From: Paraphoma chrysanthemicola
Lineage: Eukaryota > Ascomycota > Dothideomycetes > Pleosporales > Phaeosphaeriaceae
DNA: 64,000 nt
Reading direction: 5' to 3'
Assembly (NCBI GenBank): GCA_020744225.1
Contig: JAGMWG010000001.1
Location: 2,480,001 to 2,544,000 of the forward strand
This document shows positions 24,417-35,408 of the stretch, one piece after another. Below the pieces are notes generated by a model that searched no databases, was not told the origin of the DNA, and saw nothing but the letters and a program-made list of their open reading frames with translations. The translations under genes were made by a program, and so were the position numbers. The number at the start of each line of letters is the position of its first letter. The first letter of the stretch is position 1.

Positions 24417-25160
24417 TCAAGGGCGGAGTGGCGTGGCGGCGTGTGGTGTACGAGGCGTGGGCGAGGCGTGACGTCGAAGGGTGAGGCACGGATGGACCCG
24501 CTATGATCTGATTATGGCGCATCTGGAATTTTCGGTATTGGCTACGTAGCATAAATCTTCTAAGCCCAGTGGCGTCTACATCGGCGGCCAGGCTGATGGG
24601 CCATGCTATGGGCGCGTTCACAAAGGGCGGCGCGGATTCACAGAAACACGAGCCCATGTCTTAGGTCTGGGTTCGAAACTTAGGGTTGCCCTTACACTTC
24701 ACACTGCCCAGCCACCGACTTCATGCAAGTGACTGTGATTCTTTGTTGGCGCTGAGTATCCTGACCACCAATGAAACACTGTGACCCAACGCCGTAACGG
24801 GGCGATAGGAGCACGGAATTACCCAGGTTTGAGGAGGGATAGCATTTTACGCTCGGATACCGTGGCATGGTCTGACCTCGGCGACTTGTGAACTGTCTTT
24901 TCTTTGGAAGAAGTATCTGTGTGTTGTGGTTTTGGGAGGCATGGATCTTGTGGTTGACGTGTTTGTAACACTTTGGTAATTTCTTCTGTGTGTGAGGATT
25001 AGTTTCTTCTGTTGACCCGACGTTAGCATGAGGCGATGCGTTTGCAAACTTGATGTACGTCTGGTTTCCTGGCGGTGTTTTTGTCTCCAAAGCTAGATTG
25101 CTCGGAATCTGATTGCCCTGTCTATTATTGGTGTGTTGGATGCGTAAACTACTGGCTGAA
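24417..25160. other. Intergenic, BTB to EthD gene
   Basis: About 750 bases, no convincing gene on either strand. The end toward 25160 is the upstream region of the EthD gene. Confidence 0.45.
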
Positions 25161-25168
25161 GTATATAT
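25161..25168 (+). promoter_or_regulatory. TATA-like box of the EthD gene
   Basis: GTATATAT at 25161-25168, about 120 bases upstream of ATG 25285, followed by a C/T-rich run (TTTCTCACCTTCCCCCC) that fits a fungal transcription start. Confidence 0.4.
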
Positions 25169-25284
25169 TTCTCACCTTCCCCCCTTTTCTCAACCTCATT
25201 AACAAACCGCCATATAATCTAAGACTCAATAACACAGAATACTTCGCTAAGGTCTTCATCTCAGCTCATTTTCAACCGCAAAAC

Positions 25285-26055
25285 ATGGCTCACAACATCA
25301 CATCGTATCCCTGTCCCAATCACCTCATCCATCAACACGCCTTCCCTGAGCTCTCCATCGGCACGGGTTCAAATCAACAAAGATATTTCCGCGCTATGGT
25401 ATTCTTCAACAAGAAGCCGGACTTGACGGACGAGTTCTTCCACGAGCATTGGAAGACCGTGCATGCGGATCTGACGATGCAGGTCGAGGGTGCGGGAGTG
25501 GAGTTGGTGAGATATGTTCAGGTGAGTACCTCCCCAGCCCTCTTTAATTTAAGAGGAAGGTAGAATGTGGAATGGAGAAGCGAAGCAGAGCTGATACTTG
25601 AGGTAGTTCCATCAAGAAAAGCAACATATCGAGGCTATGGCGCCATTACTGGAAGCAAGTGGTGGTAGTATGACTATGGCGCCTTACGACGGTGCTGCGG
25701 AGTTTCATGCGGAGAGTGCGGAGGCATTCGTGAGGTTTATGAAGAATGTGTACGGAAGCAAACATCTCGTTGGTAAGTGTGGTTCTCTCTGATGAGTTTA
25801 TTATGGCATGTCATAGGCTGATACTGCTTAGGTTGTGGTACAAGATTCGTTGATTTGGTGAAAGGGTATAACGTAATGGTCGGGTACGATAATTTGATCT
25901 TTGGTGTTGGTATTCCGGGAATGGGCAAGGACGGGCTAGGAAGGGGTGATTCACGACTGAACCGTGCAGGAAATAAAATGGAAGTGAGGTCAAATTCAGT
26001 GTGCTTTATGAACAGTAAAGGCGCAGAGGAAGTTTTAGAAGTCCAACATCCATAG
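25285..26055 (+). CDS. EthD-domain (dimeric alpha/beta barrel) protein, 208 aa
   Basis: EthD-like proteins are ferredoxin-fold dimers, some of them monooxygenase- or dehydratase-like. Exons 25285-25521, 25607-25772 and 25832-26055. The core reads FRAMVFFNKKPDLTDEFFHEHWKTVHADL, with the conserved F..HW...H pattern. It continues with FHQEKQHIEAMAPLLEASGG and AEAFVRFMKNVYGS. The C-terminal 70 residues, after residue 135, end in VGYDNLIFGVGIPGMGKDGLGRG and lack resemblance to anything I know. The third exon is therefore less certain than the first two. No neighbour suggests a pathway. Confidence 0.82.
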
Positions 26056-26254
26056 TCTAGACATAAATGGCGTCGATGTGAGGTGAGAGTGAGCGACGGC
26101 AGAACTTGAAAACCACAATGTGCGCCCCACTCACGGTCACTCTCACTACTGATCTCACAACTTCATCGTAGTAGTAGATCTAGCTACATGACAATTCACA
26201 TCACGGGCTGAGGTTTACTCCATTACATCACAATCGTACCAACAATACCCAACC

Positions 26255-27033
26255 ATGGCAACCCGCGCTCGAGCCGGGCGAATTGTTATCAACAAAGCTG
26301 CTAGGTAGGACCTATCAGGCCGATCAATTTCGCAGCGATCGAACTTTGATTTACTAACATCACTCACCCTACAGCTTCGAGCCAAGCGCTATGCTGACAA
26401 TTAGTGTCGGAAAGGAGCCGAAGCACAAAGACTTCACCGCACACGAATCATTCCTAATCGCACGCTCGGAATTCTTCCACTGCGCAATGAAAGGGCGTTG
26501 GGAGGAATCGAACACTCGAGTCATCAAGTTCCCGGACGATCAATACACAATATTCGCGCTGTATCTCAACTTTGTCTATACTGGACAGCTGGTCACTATG
26601 CGGAAAAGCGAGGAGGAACGTAGTGACTTTATCAGCAAAGATATGTGGGATGAGTACGATGATCTCTTTCGGTTGTATATCTTGGCCGAAAAGCTCCAAG
26701 ATGTCACGACCAAGAACGCTGCCCATCGCTGCTGCCGTCGATGCGACGCGAATGAGGACTAAAAACGGCCACAGGACAGTACCACTTTCCGAGCCCATCA
26801 ATACCGTCTATGAAGGAACTCCCGTAGGCAATCCAGCTAGGCGCCTTATCACGGATATGTACAGCATGGTGCCCATGACTCGGATAATAAGTATTCTTCA
26901 GACAAAATCAATGCATAGTGACTTCCTGGTCGATCTGGGGGTCATACTAAGCGAAATACGCCCGATTAAAGCAGAGCACAAAGGAGACAGAGTGGAGAGA
27001 AATGGAGCAGAGTCATATATGGAGCAAACTTGA
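26255..27033 (+). pseudogene. BTB/POZ gene broken by a +1 frameshift
   Basis: Exon 1 (26255-26304) gives MATRARAGRIVINKAA and splices (GTAGGA donor, CTAAC branch, TACAG) to exon 2 at 26375. The BTB core is clear: LTISVGKEPKHKDFTAHESFL, YLNFVYTGQLV, FRLYILAEKLQDVTTKNAA. The frame then meets a stop at 26762. From about 26722 a second frame continues to 27033 with EGTPVGNPARRLITDMYSMV and SDFLVDLGVILSEIR, which matches the end of the BTB gene at 23129 (ARRLLADLYTAY and VKELALNLMKHR). The break is at CCC 26722-26724; one extra C explains it. Alternatively it is a sequencing error, or the short product is real. An aligned read set would settle it. I describe it as broken and do not restore it. Confidence 0.8.
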
Positions 27034-27341
27034 TCCAAGATTGGAAAGGGGTGTCTGATCACAGCTTTGAAACGTGCTTTGCCAGGCACAGGAGAAGTTC
27101 GGCCTTGTTCGAAACAGACGCGAGCATATAGTAAAGTGCATCATAGCCAAGCATGCACCAAGAGATATCGGAAAGTTAGAACAGAGTATGCAAATCCCCA
27201 AGAGGCCACGGATGATACCCGTGAATCAATACACATTGCCCTCGTTCTTCTTCCAGTGGCTTAAACAGCGATGAGTGTCTACTAGATTCTCCAACCAGGC
27301 CAAAACAGCTAGCGATTGGATGAGTCTGCTCATGACTCACA

Positions 27342-27599
27342 CTATCGTGGATCTTGAAAGCATCCCCGCGGGTCATCCCATGGGATGCGCCGTCTGGCAC
27401 ACTCGCTGAAAGTGTAGGCCATCCACAGGTAGAAGATGAAGAATATGCCAAACGCTACCAAGAAGATGAAACAGATCCACCGACAAAATGTATAGATTAT
27501 GGCACAACCAGTTCTGCGAGGCTGCCGGCGATGACTTTCAACGTCCCCCGCCTCGATAGTACCGTATTGTGCAACCGAAGTATGTTTCGGGTCGATCAT
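27342..27599 (-). CDS. Small membrane protein, QYGTI-motif family, copy B, 85 aa
   Basis: Not a recognised family. From ATG 27599 the frame reads MIDPKHTSVAQYGTIEAGDV, then an Arg-rich stretch (ESHRRQPRRTG), then one long hydrophobic segment (CRWICFIFLVAFGIFFIFYLW) and a short tail ending in CFQDPR. This suggests a single-pass membrane protein with a basic pre-membrane region. QYGTI and the following D-x-E-x2-R pattern recur in the gene just upstream (27631-28168). The frame is open to 27686, but without an ATG. It could be an independent small gene, or an extra 3' exon of that upstream gene, though no convincing intron links them. Confidence 0.35.
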   Translation of the reverse strand: MIDPKHTSVAQYGTIEAGDVESHRRQPRRTGCAIIYTFCRWICFIFLVAFGIFFIFYLWMAYTFSECARRRIPWDDPRGCFQDPR

Positions 27600-27630
27600 C
27601 TTGCCCTTGTTCGCCACCACTTCATGTCTG

Positions 27631-28168
27631 TTACCAATCATCAAGATTGAGCCTGTACCACGCCAGAGCGATGTAGCAGGCTGCACCTAGGATGACTAGG
27701 GAAGCAAAGACTCGAAACACCTTCCACCAAACGAAATCGGCAATGTTTCGCGGTTCTCGTTGCCTCTGGGCTTCGGCGTCTTGTGGTGCGATAGTGCCGT
27801 ACTGCACACGCGTTACCCGTACAATAGGATCTGATGATTCCTACGAATCGTTAGTTTGATCATTTCCCGTTAAAACGGATCATCATCGACTGTACTTCTG
27901 ATGCTTCGGCGTTTCTCTGCGATTGGTCCTGGAATGTCCACCGATACAGCTCTTGGACAACAAAGTAAATGACACCGGCTTCTTGATGCGGAGCATAGAG
28001 ACCAAGAACAGTGTGGTTAGGGCCCGAAGTGTTATCTTGACTTGGTGTTGCGAGGCTGAGTCGAGGGCTATGTACTTCTTGAGGCGCTGCTGCCTGGGAC
28101 ACTTCGGACGCCCCGCCGTCAACTTCATGCTGTGAGACTGGCTCGAGTGCTTTGTCTTTGCCCGACAT
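27631..28168 (-). CDS. Small membrane protein, QYGTI-motif family, copy A, 160 aa
   Basis: Not a recognised family. Exons 28168-27896 and 27840-27631 on the minus strand; the 55-nt intron has GTACAG, an AACTAAC branch and GTAG, and both exons are in phase. The N-terminal 90 residues are polar (MSGKDKALEPVSQHEVDGG). The second exon carries VTRVQYGTIAPQDAEAQRQ, a basic patch, and a hydrophobic segment FRVFASLVILGAACYIALAW, ending in LNLDDW. This is a single-pass, tail-anchor-like layout. Family-wide function is unknown to me. An ATG at 28168 is the first usable Met; the frame upstream starts with TTG. Confidence 0.5.
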
Positions 28169-28726
28169 CGTATGCAAGGGCGATTCTGCTATGCTGCATT
28201 GAAGTGAAGATGAAAGACCACAAGTTTAGATAAGAGAGTGCGCTGTACTCGGGTCTTTGGAGTGTCATGTGGCTGTTGCCTAACGAAAAGCCCCGCCCCA
28301 CCATCCGAAATGCATTGCAAGTTTGACGGGAGAAAACAACTATACAGGCACCGCATACTAGAAGAAAGCCATTGCTGATAATGGAGAACAGCCAATAATC
28401 TTGCGGTCTGCAGCTGGAGTGGTAAAAAGTATACATGAACTGTCGAGTACGGCGAGGCTTGATTTGGCCAGTGTGAGAATGCGCATAAGGAACAGCAAAT
28501 GTGGCACCCCGGCCAGTTTGTTGTTGACTGCCTAAGTTATCAGCAGTGGATTGTGGCAGGAGCGATCAAAGGAGGCATCTGATATAACGCATGTGACATC
28601 GTAATACCGCGTCGCGTCTTCCCGCCGGCATGACGTCTGCGCTTGCAACGAGCTCGAAATGTCTAAATCGACCTCATTTCTACAATAAAGCTTACGCCTC
28701 AAACAGCTCAACTCAAATGTCACCAT
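28125..28726 (-). CDS. Possible third small membrane protein (copy C)
   Basis: Tentative. ATG 28726, exon 28726-28696, a 164-nt intron with a good GTAAGC donor and a CTTAG acceptor, and exon 28531-28125 join in frame to 145 aa. The part PRRTRQFMYTF recalls PRRTGCAIIYTF of copy B, and WLFSIISNGFLLVCGACIVVF is a membrane-like segment. Against it, the intron is three times the usual length here and the 3' end overlaps the start of copy A by 44 bases. It may be a decayed copy or an upstream exon of copy A. Confidence 0.22.
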
Positions 28727-31710
28727 AATTTGCTCGAACGTGGACGACTATATCACGGCAAGATGCAACGCAAAGTGCAGGAAGAGTCTGCCAAACCGGT
28801 CCTTGAGGGCTAAAAAGCTGCACACAAGAGTCCGGCAAAGGCGCCATATACGAAGAGGCTCTGCGAGACTCGATACGATGCGGCTCGAGGATCCTCGTTT
28901 CGTCTCCACAACCCGACGGGAGACGCGAAAGATCCCCGTTTACGCAGCTGCGACTGTACGCCTGGGAGGCTACGAAATAGTAAATATTGATGGCGCCACA
29001 GCCTATCGATTTTTTGAATTTTTATTGCTGCTGACCTCTAGATTTTGTTTGTCAATGCCCATTCCAGAACAAAGACAGTCCACCCGACAGCCAGGATGCC
29101 GATTACCATGCCCGTGGTACATCGCAGGAGCTTCGTCGTGCCACCCACTAAGTGGGGCGTCGCGTGGCTCCGACGATGAATAAGCGGGCAAGCAAGGCTA
29201 TTTCCTGGTTGACTCGTAATACCAGAGTTTCGCCGGCCTGGAGACATCGCGGAGCCCCGAAGTGGAGGTCAGAAAAATGGACCTCTTGTTCGAGGCTCAA
29301 CCCCTCTTTTGGTTGCGTGGCAGCGCATGTTGAGCTGTCGTGATCGTTGTTTGAGATCGTGAAGTGTATATTGTCATAGTGAGCGCGGTGGTAGCGCGTA
29401 CACGACTGTATGCGCTGTTTTCAAACTTTGGGTACAGCTGAGGCTCTGGTGCTGCGCTCGAGTGGTGCGAAGCAGCCGTCGGGCGCAACTGAGATCCATC
29501 TTGCGACCATCGAAATTGAAAATTGTGAGGGAAAAAGCTTTTGCTAACGAGCTCAAGTGGGGCATGTGGCAGTCCTGACTCTTGTTCCAGAAGGATGCAT
29601 CAGCGCGTCGCTCGGTCCTCCTCAAGCACCGTCCCGTCCTTGCGCGTTAACTGCATTCTACTAGATTAGACAATCCTTTGCTGTCATCCGCTTTCACACC
29701 AGAATCCCCATGAAGATAACGGTCCGCGACCGCAAGACAGACAGTCGGTGTCGGTCCGGCATTCTGGAGAATGAGTGCATAACGGGACGTTGAGGCTTTT
29801 GCATCGATGCTCGTTTAGATGTACCTCAAGCACAAGGCACGTGAAGTCTCGTGCATTCATCAAACTTAGCGCGGTAGATCTGCGGGCTCACCATGTCAGC
29901 CGTTAACATTTCCAAGCTGCGCACTTAGCTTGAGCTGACCCCTGCAAGTCTGCAACATCTCAACCCAAAACAAGCCATCCGCGGATTTGATGGACGGCAG
30001 ATGCGATGACTGGCTAGCAAACTGGTGGCTTGCGGCGCCTTCGCTTTACCGTTTGGCGACTCGTCTGCTGATGGCGCCGCACCGTAGCATCGCGTCCGAT
30101 ACGGGCCCCGTCATGGGCGGGGTCCACTCCGGATTCAGGCAGAGCGCGTCGGGTGACACGCATGTGAACGCAGCCTCCTTTGAGCTTACTCGTTCGTTGT
30201 CGCGCCGTGATCTCATGGCAAGGTTCTCCAGAGCGCCGCACGGCTGTGGCTAGCAAATTGGAAAGGCCGCAACAAATGCCAACAACGCCACCATGCTTAT
30301 GGTCACCACGATTTGTCGGCCCATGGTCATTCAGGTTTGAAGATCCGCGAAACCAGTATCAATTTCCTGTGCGACGAGCGGGAAACAGCAGCGATGATTT
30401 TCAGCTAATCTTGATCTACTGGCCTGGGTTCAATCAGACCGAGCATGTGGTCCACACGGGAGACCTTAACACTCGACCGGTGCAAGGAGACCATGCTTAT
30501 TGGCGACCCTCACCCGTCAGCACATTGCACCCTAGCGCTTCAATCAGGTGAGCCAATCACTGCTTTAGCCGTGATTGAGATCCCCTCTGGCAGTGCAGCT
30601 GCATTCGATCCACCATTTATGCAGACTGATGACCAGGTCTGGTGCATCACTGCATGGCGGAACTCTTGACAAGCAGCTCCGAGCGCCGCATCACGAATGA
30701 ATGAGTAGCGTTTGGACAAAGTCGATGCAGACATCGATTGCATCGACAAAGTATGGTTACCGTGGCACACGTTCTCCCACGCAGTTCGAAGCCAAATGAT
30801 CCTACGTCGGAACAAAGAATCAGGCCAAAATAAGCAGTACATCGGCGCAATGTGGCTTCGGGACAAGCGACAGCATCAAGCGCCGACGGTCACGTTCATG
30901 GTCATGTGTTCGTATCGTGGTTGTCAGCCAGCGTGATGCGCACGGGAGGACTAGCTCAGTGGCAGCGTCCAAAGGCAACGGTGCAATAAATCTTGGCCTT
31001 GAAGGTGTCACCTAGCGCCAACTTACACGACACCCATCTCGCTGTGATTTGATGACAATTCGACCAGCATCGGAAGCCGACCAGGATGTTCGAAGAAAAA
31101 TCTGCAGGTCTCGCCAGCAAAAATGCAGCTAAGGCTGGCTTCGGCTGTAGCTTGGACGAGCTTGGCGCCCCAGGTTTCGCGAATTTACTCCTCCCCAGGC
31201 GTATCCGTGTGCCGGACCAACTGTTGTCTTGCCTGATCCAGCGACATAACCGGCCTCAGCGCAGAGCAACCCACGAGGTTTCGTCGCGGCATGCACTGGA
31301 TGTCGGTCCAGGACACCATGGAACGATCCCAAAAGCAAGTCTCAGCCGCGTGCCAGCCGCATGTGCAGGTGTCAACCATGAACCCACCCAGGGGCGGTTC
31401 GCGACAACCGACCCATGGGGACTTGATCCTTCTGGAAGTGGGAGATGCGGAGTAAAGGCTGAGTCTGGCTTAGCCTGAGATGCGCAATGTTACTGTACCC
31501 ATTATCCAGCAGCCACACACGCGCACCGCGTTGCTGTACCACTGCTGCTTGGAGCCGATATTAAATAGTTGTGATCGCCCACCGCATCGTTTCGAAGCAT
31601 CCCCAGCTCACTCCTCCTTCCATTGCTGCGCGGGACTACTCTTGAACCAAGAGCTTCTTCCTTCTCATCTCATCTTTCCAAAGTAGCTTAACAGCAGCGC
31701 AACCTTCAAG
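28727..31710. other. Gene-poor interval before the hexose transporter
   Basis: Three kilobases without a credible gene on either strand. Frames are short, mostly GTG- or TTG-led, and lack family features. No terminal repeats, tandem repeats or transposase remnants are obvious. The final 200 bases are C/T-rich promoter-like sequence for the transporter, with TATTAAATAG near 31559. Confidence 0.5.
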
Positions 31711-33516
31711 ATGCCTGGCGGCGGTGTTGTTCCTGTCACCGGCACGACCGATGTCAACCGTGTCGAAGCGCCCGTAACTCTTCGAGCTTACCTCATTGTT
31801 GCTTTCGCAGCCTTTGGTGGTATCTTCTTCGGATATGATACTGGTTGGATGGGTGGTGTCCTTAACATGGACTACTTCATCAAGCAGTACACTGGCCACG
31901 AATATCCCGACATTGTCTTCCCAGGTGTCGACGCCAAGGACCCTCGCGTTGTCGCATACCGAAACGAGAGCTTCTCCATCTCCTCTTCGAACCAGTCCTT
32001 GGTGACCTCTATCCTCTCCGCCGGAACCTTCTTTGGTGCAATTATCGCTGGTGACCTTGCCGACTTCATTGGCCGTCGTTTCACCATCATTCTCGGATGC
32101 GCCATCTTCTGTGTTGGTGGCATCCTCGAGACTGCGTCCACCGGTCTTGGTGTCATGACTGCTGGTCGCTTGATTGCTGGATTTGGCGTTGGTTTTATCT
32201 CAGCCATCGTCATTCTTTACATGTCTGAGATCGCCCCTAAGAAGGTCCGCGGTGCAGTCGTTGCTGGTAAGTCCCATTTGCCGATCCAAGAATAACCAGA
32301 TATTGACTGTTTCTAGGCTATCAATTCTGCATCACCATCGGTATCTTGCTTGCCAATTGCGTAGTCTACGCTACACAGAACCGCCGTGATACTGGATCTT
32401 ACCGCATTCCGATCGCCGTCCAATTCCTTTGGGCCATCATCCTCGCCGTGGGTCTTGCTCTTCTGCCCGAATCTCCCCGTTACTGGGTCAAGAAGGGCAA
32501 GCTCGACAAGGCTGCTAAGGCTCTTGGCCGTGTCCGCGGACAGGCTCTCGACTCTGAGTACATCCAGGACGAGCTCGCCGAAATTATCGCCAACCACGAA
32601 TACGAAATGTCCATTGTTCCACAGACCAGCTACATTGGCTCATGGGCTGCCTGCTTCTCCGGCTCAATCATGAACCCTGCTTCCAACGCTCGCCGCTCTT
32701 TCCTCGGTATCACCATTCAGATGATGCAGCAGTTGACCGGTATCAACTTCATCTTCTACTTCGGTCCCGTTTTCTTCCAGCAGCTCGGTTCTATTGACAA
32801 CCCCTTCTTGATTGGTCTCGTCACTACTCTCGTCAATGTCTGCTCCACTCCTGCCTCTTTCTGGATGGTTGAGAAGCTCGGTCGTCGTTCCATCCTCATC
32901 TACGGTGCCGCAGGCATGGTTATCATGCAGTTCATCGTGGGTGCCATTGGTGCCACCGCCGGCAAGAACACTGCCGACCACCCTGCCAACCCCAATGCTA
33001 CTCGCGCTATGATCGCTTTCATCTGCTTGAACATCTCCGTGTTCGCCACCACCTGGGGTCCCGCCGCCTGGATCGTCATTGGCGAGATCTTCCCTCTCAC
33101 TATCCGTTCGCGTGGTGTCGGTCTCTCCACCTCGTCCAACTGTAAGTGCAATTACCTGAAATTGACTTGAAGAACGAGACGCTAACTAGCTCCTAGGGTT
33201 CTGGAACTGCATCATCGCTGTCATTACACCCTACCTCGTTGCCGACCGCCCCGACTCTGCTCGTCTTGGCTCCAACGTCTTCTTCATGTGGGGCGGACTT
33301 TGCTGCATCTCCTTCCTCTTCGCCTACTTCTTCGTTCCCGAGACCAAGGGTCTTACCCTCGAACAGGTCGACAAGATGCTTGAGGAGACTACTCCCCGCA
33401 CCTCCCGCAAGTGGAAGCCCCATGGCACATTCGCGGCTGAGATGCACCTTGACCAGAAGCACATCGAGATTCCTCTCGAGAATGTCGGTGGTAAGACCGA
33501 GACCTCTGCCGTCTAA
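31711..33516 (+). CDS. MFS hexose/glucose transporter, 566 aa
   Basis: Plasma-membrane sugar/H+ symporter of the major facilitator superfamily, sugar porter group. Exons 31711-32266, 32317-33141 and 33197-33516. Twelve membrane segments are expected. Signatures visible are FGYDTGWMGGVL in TM1, DFIGRR in the loop after TM2, GRLIAGFGVGFISAIVILYM (sugar transport signature), PESPRYWVKKGK in the central loop, QQLTGINFIFYFGPVFF in TM7 and FVPETKGLTLEQVD at the end of TM12. The sequence is close to fungal glucose transporters of the HXT/Mst type. The C-terminal tail of about 65 residues is short, so it is unlike the long-tailed glucose sensors Snf3 and Rgt2. Codons are strongly C-ending, suggesting high expression. 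Confidence 0.95.
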
Positions 33517-35408
33517 GCATATCGCTTAGTCGATGTTCCATGGACGGCAATGTGACATGTGGAATGGTTATGTCAGTATGAGAGATGGAAATGGGTGCGT
33601 TGGTGGTAATGTTGAAGCTGCGACGCTGCATTGATTGTAGTTCAGTGGTCTTGTAGTCGAATTATACCCTCGGAGCCAGTTATTACTGGTCTCCTGATAC
33701 TTTCCGCAGCTTCCGATTTGTCTCACGTGAGGTCACGATCGCGTGCAATGATTTGATATTGGGGTTCATTCGCGGTTGCATGTGACTGATGGACACGGTA
33801 AGCATGCTTACGCCCGCTTGAACCATAGGTCTTTAATTCTAATCTGGCAGGACATGAATCATTGCATCAGGGTTTGGTTTCTTCTCTAACAATACTGCTC
33901 AGGACATGAATCCCCTCACGACTGCTGCATTCTACATGGTTATCCGGCCCCGAATCGGCACACATTTTATTTCCACCAGAACACGACCTTTGTAGATAAA
34001 CAGTGCGACATACTTCAAGCCCTGACAAACTTATTCATTCCAATCTCAGCCATTTCACACATCACCGCGCTTCAAACAAGCTCATCCCAACGTAACCTTT
34101 CTGCCCGCTCCCTTCCGTCCCAAGGCCAAGGTTCCAGACTTCCAAAGCACCGCGCTTTGTCCTACATCAACTTCGGCGAGCACGACCTTTGTGCAACGTA
34201 CGCCGGGTAACAAAGACAACGTGGGCGGCGTACCCGGCGCGGTGTCTGTGTTCACGTTCGTGTTGCGTGGCGCGGGGCTGGATTGGGGTTTCGGGTTGCA
34301 CGACAGCCGGGCTGAGTCTTGTTAAGATTGGAGGTTGCGGTGGATGGTTGCGCGGAGGGTGTTCGATCTGCCTTTGGGGTGATGTTGCGACGTTGGGTCT
34401 GAGGTGGTGTGATATGCTGTTGGTGTGGTCGCTGGGTCGAGATTATGTCTCTGTGCGACTGCTAAGTTTGTCTAGAAGGGAGAGAATGAGCCTGCTCCTA
34501 CAATGCTCGCAGCTTGAGGGTAAGAATTATGAATATCGTATTGTATGCTTCAACTCCTCCATCGTTCTGAAGTCGACGAAAACAAAGCAAATCTCCGCAT
34601 GTATCTTGTTCTTCACAGAGTGCTACTACCTAGCGTTGTTTCGTTTTTTCCACCGAGTATACACTGCCATTATTGTGCCAGGAAATCTCATTCGTATTCC
34701 CGGACACGAATTTCTCTTGATCCCATTTCGTTTGCTTAGCGTTCATAGTGTGGTAATAATGCTCTACACTTTGCAATGGACATCTAGTGCCGTCGTGACG
34801 TCTACTGACCACTCATTCACATCCCATATTCCCACCATGCAAAACCATCCTCCACATTCCTTTTTCCCCCACTCCAAATTCATGCCGATACCTTATACCG
34901 CGTCTTCAAAGCCCCACATTCAACCATCTCAACACCGCCAAATCCTTCGGTTCAAGTTCTAAACGCCGAAAATTAGGCGCTCACGCCAGCGCGCACGCGC
35001 ATGAGGACTATGTCCTAGCTTACACGGACGCTACACATTTATGTGCCGGAGGACGCTAGGTTAGTGCCCATCCCGCCTTATGCAGCTTCGCCTCGCTTGA
35101 AATGCGCCGAAAGGACCGAACGTGCCGGAGTTCACCCATGAGCATGCATTGCCTAGGGTGGGATCGTGCCGAGGACATGTATCCACCACGGGCATGCATG
35201 AAATCCACATCTTTTTCAGAGTCATGGGCTGGGAGCCGATGGTTGTCGGGAGTCATGCGGACCCTGTCTAGGTTTGAGGTCTGATTCGAAGTCTTCTTAC
35301 GGTCAATTCGTCATTATAGGATATCATCGTCTATCTGGATATTTATGCAACATGCACGGTCAGGGTCTATCCAAACCACAAACATTAGGTCAAGTCCTCG
35401 CTCAAGCT
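33517..35408. other. Intergenic, transporter to Sec14-like gene
   Basis: No gene recognised. An open frame of 257 codons at 34189-34962 starts without ATG, is rich in Cys, Trp, Ser and Phe, and has no family features; I treat it as chance. Confidence 0.45.

Noticed and set aside
27598..27640. An intron linking copy A and copy B of the small membrane proteins
   Set aside because: The gap would be 30-40 nt, with no branch site and no in-phase acceptor; two genes is the simpler reading.
30947..31010. tRNA-like box GGACTAGCTCAGTGGCAGCG
   Set aside because: Resembles a D-arm region, but no T arm, anticodon stem or acceptor pairing follows.
34189..34962. 257-codon plus-strand frame
   Set aside because: No ATG at the start, Cys/Trp/Phe-rich mix without domain features; upstream part has no splice-linked exon.
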